Made by a program: the position numbers and the translations under genes | The notes under the pieces: model-generated | What the model was told of the DNA's origin: nothing | Databases searched by the model: none | The model's input: the letters and a program-made list of their open reading frames with translations, nothing else | Shown: piece by piece, positions 45,870-59,100 of the stretch | Layout of the letters: each line of letters begins with the position of its first letter | How positions within the stretch are numbered: position 1 is the stretch's first letter | DNA from: Phocoena phocoena | Lineage: Eukaryota > Chordata > Mammalia > Artiodactyla > Phocoenidae | Direction of reading: 5' to 3' | Length of the DNA stretch: 64,000 nucleotides | NCBI RefSeq assembly: GCF_963924675.1 | Contig: NC_089221.1 | Span: 3,469,851-3,533,850, forward strand

Positions 45870-48800
45870 AAACTAGGATGAAGTAACAGGAACTAGATTT
45901 ACCCTTCTGGCAGAAGCTATCAAAAACAGGCAAACTATACAAAATAATGGTTTTCAAGACACTGGACACCAGGCAATGAAGATACCCAACAGATGGGAAG
46001 TAAACCAGGCCAGCCCTGTGATATGGTCCCAGCTCACCACCTTGAGAAATTTTCCAGGCCAGAGTGTGGGGAATGATCCCTGGTGAAGCTCAGTGGACTC
46101 CTTTTTTTAAAGAGTCACAACTGAGCATCCTGGGAGATCAAGGTGGCAAGAGTTTCCCAGAGCTGGGTACCAGGGAGAAGAGAGCTGCATTGAGATTGAG
46201 TCCCTCTGGGGGCCTTCAGGAGGTCCTTCAGAGTATTTACCTGAGCACTAAACAGAACATACAAGCACATAACCTCCCCGAGGCTGGGAAAGAACTGCAA
46301 GAAAAGATAAGAGCTAACAATGCTAAGCATTCACCCGGATCCTGGAAGGGCACCTGTTTTCAGCAGACCAGAAAAACCCATGATTCAAGAGCACTGAATA
46401 GAATTCTTAGGAAAGTCTCATCTGAATAGGGAAGTAACTAGCCAGAGACTGAAAACTGTTCCCATCCCACCTACCAGACTTTAAAAGCAGGACCTAAGAG
46501 GATCAAACTGCTTTCAAGGAAAACAACTGTAACCTAGAGGGGGAAATATGCTAAGAATATTTACAGAAATTCAAAAATATCCAACCACCAAAACAGTAAA
46601 AAAAACAATTGGCAGACAAGGACATTTAAGAAGTTTTGAAACTGTACTCCATATGTACAAAATGTTAAATAGAGACATGGAAGACATAAAGAATAACCAA
46701 ATTGAATTTTGAGAGGTTAAAAGTCTATGTATGAGATGGAAACTTCAGTGGATGGAATTAATTTCAGTTTAGACATTGCAGAAGAAAACCTCTATAAACA
46801 TGAAGACAGCAAAATAAACTACAATGAAAGAGAAAAGATAATTTTAAAAAATAAAAAGAGCATCTGTGGTATATGGGGCAACTTGAAATGGCTGAACATA
46901 TGTGTACTTAGACACTCTGAGAATGAGTAAAGAGAAATCAAAAAAAATAATAATTAAGAAATAATGGCTAATTTTTTTCAAATTTCATAAATATCACAAA
47001 TCAACAGATCCAAGAAACTCAACAAATCCCAAACATAAGAAACATGAAAAAAAACACCTACACCAAGTCACATCATAATCATATTACTCAAATCAGCTGA
47101 CAAAAAAATAACATATAAGCAAAGGAAAAATAAAACCACATTACATACAGAGGAACAAAGATACAGATGACCACAAGTTTCATATTGAAAACAACCCAAC
47201 ATCTTTAAATTACTGAAAGGAAAAACAAACAAACAAACAAACCTGTCAACATAGAATATTCAAAAAAAAAAAATCTTTCAAAACCACAGGTGAAATAAAG
47301 AATTGTTGATTCATACAAAGCTGAAATACTTACCAGCAGATCTGCACTAAAAATAATGTTACAGGAAGTCTTTTAGCAGAAAGAAAATGATACCACAAAA
47401 ATGTGATTTTACACAATGAAACTAAAAAGCAAGGGAAATAGAAATTACATAGGTAGTTTTTCTTATTTAGGTATCTTTAAAAGCTGAATGCTTATTTATA
47501 TAAAAATAGCAACACTATACCACAGTGTTTATAATATAAGTAAAAGTCAAAAATGGTAACAATAGCACAACTTTTGGGGGACGATGAGAAATGAAAGTTT
47601 ATGATCATGAGAGTCTTACACTGAAATGATATAATGTCATGTAAAGTGGGACTTTAAAACATTTAAAATGTATGGTATTGACCCTAACACAACCACTAAA
47701 TTAACAAAACAAAAAATTATAACTAATAAGCCTAAAAGAAGATAAAATGGAATCATAAAAAATAATTATTGCAAACAAAGTCAGAAAAAGAAGATAAAAG
47801 AGACAAAGAACAGAGGGAATAATTAGAAAGCCAATAGCAAGATGATAGATTTAAGCTTTACCAAATCAAGAGTTACTGTAAATATAAATGATCCCAACAC
47901 CCAAAGTAAGAGGCAGATATTGTCAAAGTAAAAAAAAAATAAATAAAAATAAAATAAATAATTAGAGAAATACTGATCTATGCTCAGCCTATGATGAACA
48001 CTCTTAAATATAAAGACACAAATAGGTTAAAAATAAAAGGATGGAAAAAGGCCATTTAACACTAATCAAAAAAAATATATATATATAGCAGAGAAGTCAT
48101 ATTACCATGTATAAAAAAAGTCATTCCACAATTGTAAAGGAATCTATTTATCAAGCGGAACTAACAATCTTTAAATTTTATGAACCTAACAACATAGCTT
48201 CAAAATATACGAAGCAAAAAAATGATAGAACTATAAGGAGAAATAGGTAAATCAATAATTATATTCAAAGATTTTAATACCCCACTTTCAAAAAGTAGAG
48301 AGAAAATCAATAGGGATACACACTACTTAAAAAAACACTATCAACTAATTGCACCTGAGTGACATTTCAAGGACACCATATCCAACAAAAGGATAATACA
48401 AATTATCTGGCAATGCAAAGGAAACATTTAGTGAAACAGAGCATATTTTGGGTCATAAAACCAGTCTCAATAAATATAAAACAGCTCAATTCATGCAAAG
48501 TATTTTCTTTTACCACAATGGATTCAATTAGAAATCAATAATAGAAAGATGTCTAGAAAATCTCAAATATCTGTAAACTAATAACCAGCTTCTAAAGAAC
48601 CCACATAGCAAAGAATAAATAAAAAGTTAAGATATTAGAAAACATTTTGGTCAAAATAAAATTAAAGAAAAATACATCCCAATTTGTGGGAAGCAGCTAA
48701 AGTAGTACATTGTAAGGAGAGGGCTTGAACTTACAGCAATAACTTGAATTTATAGCAATGTGTCTCTATTGGAAAAGAAGGAAAATATCACATCAATGAC

Positions 48801-49370
48801 TTCAGCTTCTAGGAAAAGAAGAGCAAATTGAATTCAATTAGGCAACAAAAAATAAATAATAGAGAACAGAGCAGATGAAAATGAAATAAACACCAGAAAA
48901 GTAATGGAGAAAATCATTAAAATTAAATGCTGGTCTTAAGAAGATTCATATAATTAGGATAAACAAATTTACCAATATCAGGCAGGAGAGAGGTGAACTT
49001 ACTATAAATTCGACCTAGAATAATTATCTTACCTAAAAAAAAATACCTCAAAACAATTTTGAGATAGAACAAACCAGGAGGGTTAATAGCAGTAGCTCTC
49101 AATATTTATTATTAAAGCTACCATCATCAAGACAGTGTGGTATTGACCTAACAAATGGACAGATAGATCAACGGAACTGAACAGAGTCCAGGAATAAGTT
49201 CATTCATGTATGGAACTGAGTTTTGATGAAGGTACAAAGGCAAATCAATGGAAGAAGGATAACTTTTTCAACAAATGGTGCTATAACAATTGGACATCCA
49301 TGTACAGAAAACAAACAAAAAAGCACATTAAAAATGTCAACAAATGCCTACATCAATAATTTGCCCCATA
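45870..49370 (+). mobile_element. Old L1M, 5'UTR/ORF1 relic through ORF2, internally deleted
   Basis: The 5' part runs parallel to 12750-14740: 'ttttcaagacactggacacc', 'ttgagaaattttccaggcca', 'ggcagacaaggacatttaag', 'gatccaagaaactcaacaaa', 'cagcagatctgcactaaaaa' and 'aacacaaccactaaattaac'. ORF2 relics follow ('tgcacctgagtgacatttca', 'gcatattttgggtcataaaa'). Near 49045-49090 it jumps to a later ORF2 part ('caagacagtgtggtattgac', 'ttcaacaaatggtgctataa') and stops near 49370 without a 3'UTR. No usable frame remains. Confidence 0.78.
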
Positions 49371-52300
49371 AAAAATAATAATTCTTAATAAATCATAGTT
49401 CTAAATGTTGGCTTAGAATTCTAAAAAGTTCTAAAATTATGTCTTCTTCAATTTCATAAATATCATTTATTGGAGGATCTTTCACAATACTACCTTTTCA
49501 TTTCTTCTGAGCATCACCCAGCTTTCTCCAGACACTCAGGTCTATCATTACATTTCAACCTATGATTCTTTTTATTTTACTTTCCCTTTAAGAGACTGGA
49601 CAGGAAAACAAAGATTTAGACTTTTAACTAAATTTAGGAAGGCAAACAACTAGTGTCAGTCAACAATATTCCCAGAAGTAGGAAAGGAACTGATTTATGA
49701 TATCTCAGAATTTTACCAGCAGATTAACCATTTACCTACGAATTATTCTTCACCCTGGGCTCTTTCTGGTCGGGCCAGGCTGGTGGGTTCCACCATCACC
49801 TGCCAGAAACTGAGGAGGAGAGCGAGAAAGAGGAGGGAGGAGGAGGATTCAGGGTATAGGATCTGAGGAGCCTTTCTGTGCCACAGAAAATCTCCAAAGA
49901 CTCTGTGAAGATATAGAAATTATAAGAAATGCTGTAACACTGTTGTGTGGTATTTGCTGTTTCCCCAGCAGCTCAGTTGAGGGAGAACTCAGCTGATCTC
50001 TGTTTCCTGAAGCTTCTTTACTTTTTATTTGTTAACCAAGGCTTATATTTGGAGAACTCTGTTGTACAGACCCTGAAGTCATCTCTGACCCATATTAACA
50101 GCATGCTTTTTAAGTGTCAGTTAGATTTGTGGATCTATAGAGTTCTCCTGAAACTTCTGGAACGTGGGAAGTCCAAGATCGAGGTACCAGCAGATTTGGC
50201 TTCTGGTAGTCCCATTGTCCAGTCCACAGTGTATGGCTCCAGAACAAGAAGTGGACACTAACCCCTTGTCCAGGTACTTTAACAAGTCTGGAGGGATTTT
50301 CAACTTCCAACAAATTGAGATTATTCCAGGATAAAAAAGTTGCCTGATTCTTTTTTTTTTTTTTCAAAATAATTGAAATTGCTTTATAGCTTTAATGATC
50401 TTGCATTGAAATTGTTAAATGACTGTTAAAAGGTATATTGTATTCGGGACCTTACATTATACAAATTTATCAAATGTGTATGTATCAGAACGCTGTATTA
50501 TTTTCTCAGGATAATAATATAGTGTCTTAGAAGAAAACAGAATTCTTGAAGCCTATCTTTATTTTTAACTAATTCACTAAATATTTGACAAAGTTGTTTT
50601 CTTGACTCAAGTAACTACTTGTAATTGTTCAGTCATGGAATACATCAGGATTATGAGATCTATTTTTAAAAATCATAATTAGTCAAAGAAATTCACATGT
50701 GTTTTGTATATTTCAAATAATTTTTTTCTGTCTTAAAAAGGGTGATTCTGTAATTAATTTATTTGAATATTCTTCTTGTAAAAATATAAAATGTGCCTTG
50801 AGGTCCAACTTAGAATGTGTAACACATAGAATCTCATCTCCCATAAACACTAAGTATAATTACTTTATCTTAAACCCCAGAAGCCCTGACTTAACTATAA
50901 CCTAAAACATCTGTGGTGTTTCATAACAGTTATCGTTCTCCATCCATGACAATTTTATACAGTCTACTTAAATCTACTTGCATAATGTAGTTTTAATGAC
51001 CCATGTGAGATTCTGTAAATATGCTAAATTCTATAAATTTATTAACCATTGTACAAAGGAACTTTTCTTTGTCAATCTTTGTCTTTTCCTAAGCCTCTAA
51101 CAATTTCTTATATTTGTTATATTTCGGGATTTTTGGTATACATTTGCATTCACATTATTCTTTTCATTCATGATGGTAAAAACTTTGAATGCATTTTTTT
51201 TTTATCTCACCATAGTGAAGGCTGCTTCTCAATTATGACCTCTCTTCTTTCCACTGATACGTTAGGTCACAAATGGAAGAATCTACTCTCTTAAAATAAA
51301 TAGCACATCATAATCCTTACAACCAGAGAATGTGTTTTGCTGCTAAGTAATACACACTAAGCCTGCCATGCTTCAGGAGCTGGTGAAACAAAACACCAAC
51401 CAACCAACAAGGCAGCCACACTCAGAGGCCACAATAGGTTGAAGGTGACCATGTTCATAAAACACGGATGATGAAAGCAGATATCAGGGGAGATGACAGT
51501 CTTTCCACTGATGTAGAGAGGCAGGGAGGAGAAGAACTCACCTGTCTGTGAGATGCTATCTGAATAAGAAATGAAATCTAGATCCATCTGGTCAACACAA
51601 AATCATTTACTCATTACACCATTTTGGCTTTTATGTAAATAATATCTTTGGTGAAATATCACAAAGGACACACAAGTTGGTTTATAGAGCTCATTACATA
51701 GCTTGCTTGTATTGTGATATGTAAAACCTATACTCACTTGAATACATTTCTATATTTACTATACTATGATATAAAGACAACCAAAAATACTTTAAAGCTT
51801 CTGGAAAGGATTCTTTTTAATGAATGAACTTCTAATAATATAATAAATGCATATGTGATATGTCTTAAGATAAACTATTCAGTACATCACAGTATAAAGA
51901 TTCAAAGTATGCATGCATTCAGGGAAGTTTAATTGACAGTGGTGGCTTCATTTGCCTGTAGTGAAAGCCTGTAGCATACCAACATTATCAACATTCCCTA
52001 GAGCTGTGCTTGGAAGAAAAATAATATTGATCAAAACAAAAATAGAGAAAGATATGTTTAATATAGTACATTTACAGTCATAGATTGTTTTCTTGCAAGT
52101 TGTTTTCCCAAGTAACAATCCATATTTAAATGAAGAATTAATTAGACAGTTGATCTTTTGCTTCTTAAGGGCTTTTGCTTTGCTGACTGCTTTTCCTCCA
52201 ACCCTTCTTTACAACTTCTAGCACCAAACCCTCAATACTAAAATAGTATCTTCTTCTTGGTAGAAATTTTGTCATATTCATCATCAGAGTAACCCAGTGA

Positions 52301-52474
52301 GTAATTTTGGATGAGTGAATAGAAGCAAACCATCTAAGGTAAAACGTTTTAGCAATGGTCATCATCATTTCTTGCCTATATCACCAGAATTCTCTCCTAT
52401 CAGCTCTCTTTTTTTCCAGACTCCAGCCTACTACCTCTATTTTTTATGATAATTCTGAACATTCATCTCAAAAA
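49371..52474. other. Unique-looking noncoding DNA, 3.1 kb
   Basis: Mostly no recognised feature. 49814-49852 is GA-rich. 50155-50205 ('ggaagtccaagatcgaggta') resembles a scrap of a MaLR LTR on the minus strand. T-run at 50349-50364. Frames of 104 codons (49947-50261) and 76 codons (51357-51587, minus) have no recognised domain. Confidence 0.4.
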
Positions 52475-52485
52475 TACAGCTCTCA

Positions 52486-52782
52486 CAGACTTAAAAAAAC
52501 AAGCTTATGGTTACCAAACGGGAAAGGTTGGTGGGGAGTGATACATTAGGAGGATGAGATTAACATATACACACTACTATATGTAAAATACATAACCAAC
52601 AAGGACCTACTTTATAGCACAAGGAGCTATACTCAATATTTTTTAAGAGCCTATAAGGGAAAAGAATATAAAGAAGATTGATATATGTATACATATAACT
52701 GAATCACTTGGCTGTACACCTGAAACTAAACAGCAGTGTAAATCAACTACACTCCAATATAAAATAAAAATTAAAAAAAAAT
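52486..52782 (+). mobile_element. 5'-truncated L1, 3'UTR
   Basis: 'gcttatggttaccaaacggg', 'catatacacactactatatg', 'tacttggctgtacacctgaa'-type text and 'taaatcaactacactccaat' lead to an A-rich tail. A near-perfect duplication ('tacagctctca' at 52475-52485, 'tacaactctca' at 52783-52793) flanks it. Confidence 0.9.
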
Positions 52783-52849
52783 TACAACTCTCATGTATTT
52801 CTATCTACTCTAATCTCACCAATATCTTTTCACTACCCTAGAGATTAGG

Positions 52850-53125
52850 TTCCAATTCCTAACATTGGCCCCAGGGTCTGTTCCGATAAGGCCGTCCTGG
52901 TTGCCTCATCACACACTTGCTCCTGATGACCCCATCCTGCTGCTCCTCTTTCTGTTTGTGGAGTTTGTCATGCTCTCCACTTTTCCTCGGGCCCTTTGTT
53001 AATTGAGATTCTACTGTCTGGAAATCCCTCCTTCCCCCTTCACCACTTTATTTATGAGTCCTTTGACAACATCATCTTTTATACCTCCCTTAGACACTGG
53101 ACTGCCAGGCCTTTTTTGCATTATC
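52850..53125 (+). mobile_element. L2 3' region, left part
   Basis: 'ataaggccgtcctggttgcc', 'tttgtcatgctctccacttt' and 'tctactgtctggaaatccct' follow the forward L2 order. The element is interrupted by the MLT1 LTR and continues at 53640. Confidence 0.6.
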
Positions 53126-53129
53126 TTGG

Positions 53130-53618
53130 TGTGGTAGGCCGAATAATGGCTTCTGATGATATCCATGTCCCAGCCTCCAGAATCTGTGAATAGTTTTCAT
53201 TACATGGCAAACAGGAATTAGGGCTGCAGTTGGAATTAAGTTTGCTAATCAGCTGAATTTAAAATAGGGAGATTAACCTAGATTATCCAGGTAGGTTTAA
53301 TGCAATCACAAGGATCCTTAAAGTGGAAGGGAAAGTCAGTAGAGAAGGTCAAAGTGATGAGATGTGAGAAGGACTTTAAAGATGGAGGAAGGGGCCAAAG
53401 AATATGGGTGGTCTTTGGAAGTTGGAAATGGCAAGAAAACAGATTTTCCTCTGGAGCCACAGAAAAGGAACTCAACCTCACTGAGAGCTTAATTTTGGCC
53501 CAGTGAAGCCTGCGTGAGACTTCTAACCTACAGAACTGTAAAACAATACATTTGTAATGTATTATACTTCTGAATGTGCAGTAAATTGTTACGGCAGCAA
53601 TAGAAAAGCAATACAGGG
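53130..53618 (+). mobile_element. MaLR (MLT1) LTR, plus strand, nearly complete
   Basis: Opens 'gtgtggtaggccgaataatg' and shows the MLT1 order: 'aatctgtgaatagttttcat', 'gattatccaggtaggtttaa', 'aatcacaaggatccttaaag', 'agatggaggaaggggccaa', 'cagtgaagcctgcgtgagac', 'cctacagaactgtaaaacaa' and 'aattgttacggcagcaatag'. About 490 bases. It sits inside an L2. Confidence 0.88.
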
Positions 53619-53639
53619 AAGTAATTCCTCTTCCCGGGT

Positions 53640-53760
53640 GGCACTGTGGCTGGGTCCCTCCTCAGCACTAGACTGTTATTTCCATGAAGCCAGAGACTTT
53701 GTCTGTCCTGGGTACTACTGTCCACTCAGCATGGTACCCAGCACATGGTAAAATCTACCT
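53640..53760 (+). mobile_element. L2 3' end, right part
   Basis: 'ttatttccatgaagccagag', 'actttgtctgtcctgggtac' and 'gtacccagcacatggtaaaa' are the L2 terminus. It completes the element begun at 52850. Confidence 0.65.
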
Positions 53761-54599
53761 GGAGATATGAGGGTTGACGTAAATTTATATTTCAGAGTTT
53801 TTTGAGATTGCATTTCCTATTCTTTTAAATTGTGAAACAAAAGGTTTTACATCTTTATTTTTTATGATAGGAGTCCTTCCCAGGGCCATGAAATCACAGA
53901 GTCAACATGAAGAAGGCTCTAAAAGGAGTCAGGAGACTGAACTTGGGAGAACTCCTACGTTTCTACTACAAGGACCGTCTTGGTCTCATGTGCCCCCCAA
54001 ATAGTTACTCATCTGCAGTGCTTTTGCACATTCCCTTTCTTACCAGATGGTCCACTCAGCACATTTCCACCTGCTTTGTTCTCACTGCCCTCTGTGGCTT
54101 CTCTTCACTCTCCGTGTAGAGACAGCTGGCTCCCCATCTATGCCACTCCCGTTCCTGCTGTAGAACAGTGTTATGGCATCAACAAAGCTCTCTCTCACAG
54201 CAGATGTAGATGGTTTCAATTACAGATCCTATGAAAGTAAGTTCTGGGAAGTAAGAGGCACTCCATTCATATTTAGTAGACCAATCTGTGTGCCTTGTGC
54301 GTGTGTGTGGTGTATCTTTTAGTTAAAAAGCAACTTTACATTTTAGTTAGTATTGTATGTTCTAGATCTAATCTTGTAAACTAACACTTCAAGGGAGGAT
54401 TAACTAATGTAGGCTACCATCTAGGATCCTGAGATCAGAATAAAGTAAAAGAAGGCTCATTCTCTAGAAAATTTAAAACCATCTTCAAGAAACAGTGAGC
54501 TTTTCTTCTTTGTAACAAATCTCTATTTTTTAGTTGACATGGTCAGCATAACTCAAGACCTCCAGATGTGTCAGTACTTACAGTGGGGACTAATGGCTC
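53761..54599. other. Unique-looking noncoding DNA
   Basis: No gene recognised. 54010-54090 ('gcagtgcttttgcacattcc') faintly resembles L2. Confidence 0.4.
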
Positions 54600-54735
54600 A
54601 GCCATTCCTTCAGTGAATGTTTGCCCAGTGCCTGTTCTGCCATGTGCTTTCTAACTGTCAGGACTGAACGATAGGTGATAAATCACCCTCCTCAAGGGGC
54701 TTACACTCTGATGGAGGAGCCTGTGGGCTGGTCTA
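54600..54735 (-). mobile_element. L2 3' end, minus strand
   Basis: 'ccattccttcagtgaatgtt', 'cagtgcctgttctgccatgt' and 'tcaaggggcttacactctga' are the reverse complement of the L2 terminus. Confidence 0.6.
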
Positions 54736-55234
54736 ATGGCTGCAAAGAAACATAAGGCACAAAGATAAATAAAGCATGACCTATTTACATAAGAAATGAA
54801 GTTCAGAGGAGGTTCACTGATACAAATCCATGAATTATTTTATACACAAATTGATAGAATTATGCTCAAATGCAGAAAAATCAGTGATCTCTTTGAATAA
54901 GAGCAACTAAGGACACTTTTTATAAGGAAAGACTTTAAGTTGATGCTTAAAGAATGAGTAAAAATGTAGTAGGTGGGTGAAAATGAGAACACAACTTCAT
55001 ACAGAAAGAACAGCTTATGAGAAGAAAAACATGGAGATTCTTGGTGTATTGAAACTAGTCTAACTTCTTCCTCATCTATTCATGTTCATAGTCACCCCAT
55101 CATTTCCATGGTGTAGTTATCACTTTAGTGGAGATCTGCTCAATACAGGAGCCAGTGTCCTTTCTCTGAGAATCACTTTCTTCTTCTCAAGGATGGCCCT
55201 GGGGTAGACTTAATTTATACTGTAAAATTCCTCC
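54736..55234. other. Unique-looking noncoding DNA
   Basis: No gene or repeat recognised. Confidence 0.45.
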
Positions 55235-55625
55235 CCCTACCTATAACCTATTGGGTGAGAATTGGACACATGGCCTAAGCTGGAACAATTGGACTCTTTT
55301 CCCTAGTGATTTATATTTGGTACTTAGAGGCAGCCAGTCAATTTGTGAACTGAACTGGAAGTGTATCTTGTAAGTTTACAGGATGTGGGTACCATGTGGA
55401 TGGAGAAGCAAAATAAGAAATTAATAGCATTGTTCCAAGGGCAGCAGGAACAATGCAGAATAAGAGCATTTTGTGCTGGAGGAGTTCCGAGTTTTAATGC
55501 CAGCCTTCTCCATGAGACCCACTGTATTCCTGTCCCAGAAGCCCTATGATAAAATCTCCATTTTTATCCTTTTAGTTAAAAACAGTTTCTGCAAGTTGAA
55601 ACTGGAGTCTAGTTTAATGCATATG
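55235..55625 (+). mobile_element. Ancient dispersed repeat, probably LTR type, family not named
   Basis: 'acacatggcctaagctggaa', 'ggtacttagaggcagccagt', 'aggatgtgggtaccatgtgg' and 'ccttttagttaaaaacagtt' follow the order of a common mammalian dispersed repeat. I recall it from other genomes but cannot name it reliably. Heavily diverged. Confidence 0.42.
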
Positions 55626-55869
55626 GCTTTGGAAACTCTCAAATCTATTTATTTTTTGAGTTCAGTTTTCTCTACTAAGCTTCAGATCTATCCCATCCTA
55701 CCTCTCAGACAGTCCAACCTGCAAATTCCATGTTTTCCTCAACTTCACTCTATATAAGGTTAAATTCATCATTTTGCCATCCACACTGTGTTGTTTCTCC
55801 CACTCTATTGAATCACCACATGGCCCAGCAGATCAGGTAAACAACCTTGGGGTTCAACTCAACTTTCCC

Positions 55870-56110
55870 ATCCCTAGACCGGACATCATGTTATGCTAGC
55901 TCATGTCCCTTCAAGGCTTCCTAACTGTGTTTCTGGTGGGATATCCTCATGGAATGCTGTTCCATCAGTCTGGGCTGTTCTTTTCTCTGTGTTTCCAGCT
56001 TATGCTCTTCACACTTTACCTGGATGTTTCCAAGTCCTCTTTAATAATAATGCTCAAGTGTTACTTTTCCCACAAAAACCCGATTTACATGAACCAAATA
56101 TATGACCCTC
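55870..56110 (+). mobile_element. Possible L2 fragment
   Basis: 'atggaatgctgttccatcag', 'ctttacctggatgtttccaa' and 'atgctcaagtgttacttttc' resemble the forward L2 3' region. Weak. Confidence 0.4.
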
Positions 56111-59100
56111 TAGTGAACCTAGTTTTAAAACACTTTTTTGTAATGAACACAAGCAGAGATGTGAGAGGGAAGGGCAATGAGGACTGGAAAGTCAATGCCT
56201 ACAGAAGGTGGAGGAGATAATTCCAGGGTAGAACCAGAGGCATGGCAATACTGGCTGACCATGGGAACCCAGCATCAGTAAGTAGTTGAAAGGTAAGCTG
56301 CAATAAGGGTCTGACCTGATAATGGGAAAGCTGGAAGGACTAGGAAAAAGATGAGACAAAAAGATGGTAAAGAGAGAAAGAACAATATGTTAATTAGCAC
56401 GAAGGGATAAGAGAGATGGCAGGACTGTGGTTGGTGTAAAAGTCTGAGCTTTTGGAAAGTTTAAAGCAATTTGCAGTCCCAGTAGCCATGGTGATGACAG
56501 TGTCCAATGGAGAGGAGTTGAAAACTGAACCAGTAGAAGAAGTTGAGTCATTCTGAAACTAAGACTCTATACTCGTCAGTTTCAGTTGTTGCCCCGGTGG
56601 GGAATGGAATGACCACAGAAGCTGAGAAGACTGAAAATGTATGAAGCTAGGATGTTGGAAGACCTGCCTGTATCTTCCCCAAAGTCATCCCCAGACAGTC
56701 ACTTTGTTTATACCCATTTTCAGTACTAGAATAAAATTTACTCATTTATTCAGTTTGAATAAAAAACTTTTCACATCATCTCAATAGGATTAACATAATC
56801 GAACACCTAATTCTTTTACTCTCAATGATGGCATTAGGCTTGTTGTCAGGAGTTCTTTTCGGTTGTAGAGAAAGATCTTCTTTATAAGTTGCCTCAAAAT
56901 CACCCCAATATGCATCAGTCAGACATGTCTGGTCTCACCCACTTTTATTACATCTTCCCATTAAAAGCTGCCAATCATTCAGGTATATAACTATTTATTA
57001 AAAAGAACTACAGAGTTTCTTGTTCAATGAGGTTCATAATAGAGTTCTTTTTGTTAAAAACTGAGCAGGTCATTTGAATATGGTTTCCCTAAGAATAATA
57101 CTAGAGACTTTATAATCTCTTACTTATTAAACAATTTATTCTAATTTATTGAAAAAAAAAGTGAACATCATGGACCAGACAAGAGCATGAAACTATAAAA
57201 ATGAGACAATATTAGTTCAAGGTGGTGGAGGGGAGGCAACTCTTGATGGGTTTCCGCCTTCTCTGGGATTTCATTTTGGATACGGACGTTCATTTAACCC
57301 ACTGATGGAGGGTGGGGCAGGCCCCTGTGCTACATCAAGTCAGTGTGTCAGGACAGGACAGTCATTGGCTTGAAAAATGGATCACAATTCCAAACAACCT
57401 TGGTAGAAAGATGGTATGGTCCAGAATCAAGAGAAGACCCTTCACACTGGACAGTCCCAAGGCAGGACTTCAGGACTAAGCAGAGGGAAATGACCAGATA
57501 AACCTGGAGGAGAAAGTGATTTCTTACAGTGAAACGGCAGGCTTCAGGTGATAGTTTGCATGGCATGTATCAATCTGCCCACCCAGATGGGAGCTACATG
57601 ACGATGTCTATATGTTTCCATTACGTTGACTTTAGATTTCTTTAGGCAAATAATGATGAAAAAGTCATCTGACAATTCCAAGAAGAAAAATGTGTGAGGT
57701 AGCTCGGGAGTAGCACATGCCAGGGTTATTATCGTGCTGTCTCCGATTTAGGAAGTGCAGACGATATGGGGCTGGCAGAAAGTATATTCAAGACAGGCAG
57801 GGTGGTTCCAGTATGGGAATTAAAAGGGCACCTGCTAAATCTGTCAGAAGGCAGTTTCAAGATGTAGCACCAAAGAATTATATCACAAAGGCCACTCAGA
57901 GAAATACGAGTGTCACAAAGTTAAGTACATCTAGGGAAGATCAGATAATAGGAAATATCTTTCTTTTTCATAGCTGAGATGATAGATTGCAAAAATGGTA
58001 AAGTGAAGCACACGGCAGATATAAAGGGAAATCAAGGAGATGGGAAAAAAATAAAATAGAAGGGTAATACAATAGAAGTGAAGCTGTAGAAATCATAAAA
58101 GAAATGCTTGGAAACAACAGTGAAACTTATTGAATAAAGTAAAATTTATTCAGAACATTCAGATGGCAAGATTCAGAAAAATAACACATGGAGTGGCATT
58201 CTGGCTGATTGCAAGATGCTGTGAAGAATACATTTTAAAAAATTGTCATATGTTCTCCTAGAACACCATATGAATAATTTAACAGGAATGCCAAGATTTA
58301 TGAAAAGAGTGTTATCAGTGAAATGTTAATGCCAGCCCCAAGAATTTGTCTTTTAGGTGAGGGTTTGGTTCTAATCTACATAATTATTTCTATTTGCCAC
58401 CCCCACACTAAAAACGGAACAGGGAAAATTAAGAAGACACTCAGAACGTGAGATGCAGTCTAAGATTTATTATCCTGATGATTTAGAATCTGTGTTACCT
58501 GCTAATTGAACTATTCCTGCAACATCATCAGCTGATGGACCAGCATCCTCCTTTGCTGTCTGCACTTCTCTGTGGCATCGCTAACAGGATTTCCATGTGT
58601 CGCCCAAGGGTTTTTTCCTTGCACATCATCTCAGTGGGAATACCTTTGCCACTAGGCAAGACGTTACCAGGGCCAGACTTTCTTGGAGGAGTAAAATGAA
58701 AACAATTCTGCATCCGCTATAGGCACCAACTGATATGACCTGTAGTCACACATAAGGAGGCAGTCTGGGGATGGGTACTTGCAGGATGTAGTCCTGTAAG
58801 TACTTTTCAAAGCCACTGACCACTGGATGAGGGAGCATCCTGGTTATGTCTTATTATCTACATTAACAACACCAGCAGGTGCATAGGTGGCCATTTGTCA
58901 CCTAGCCTGAAAAGCTGTTCACAATCACCAGAGTTCTTTCTTGAACCCCATGAAGAGAAGGATGAAATGAGGTGCTTGACTCCTGCGTCAATGATTTTAT
59001 CTTTGCAACCCTTTGAAAATTGGGTACTTCACACTCTGTCATATAACACACAGGTCCTACTTAGGAAAGAACATTAGCTCCTAGAGCTAGAGTGCGTGGA

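Noticed and set aside
49947..50261. 104-codon frame starting near a pyrimidine/AG-rich junction
   Set aside because: No recognisable domain. Its end overlaps text resembling a MaLR scrap. No supporting splice structure could be established.
51357..51587. Minus-strand frame next to a perfect splice-donor consensus (complement of 51536-51544) with a good acceptor-like tract upstream
   Set aside because: A nine-base donor match is expected about once in a window this size by chance. The peptide has no recognisable family. Transcript data would be decisive.
52165..52368. Possible decayed processed pseudogene on the minus strand, with a Lys-rich C-terminal part
   Set aside because: One reading frame gives an acidic-then-basic peptide, but there is no recognised parent gene, no poly-A tail next to it and no flanking duplication.
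58528..58713. Minus-strand 61-codon frame that could be a processed pseudogene
   Set aside because: No family recognised in any of the three minus-strand frames, no A-tail and no duplication. A protein search of all frames would settle it.
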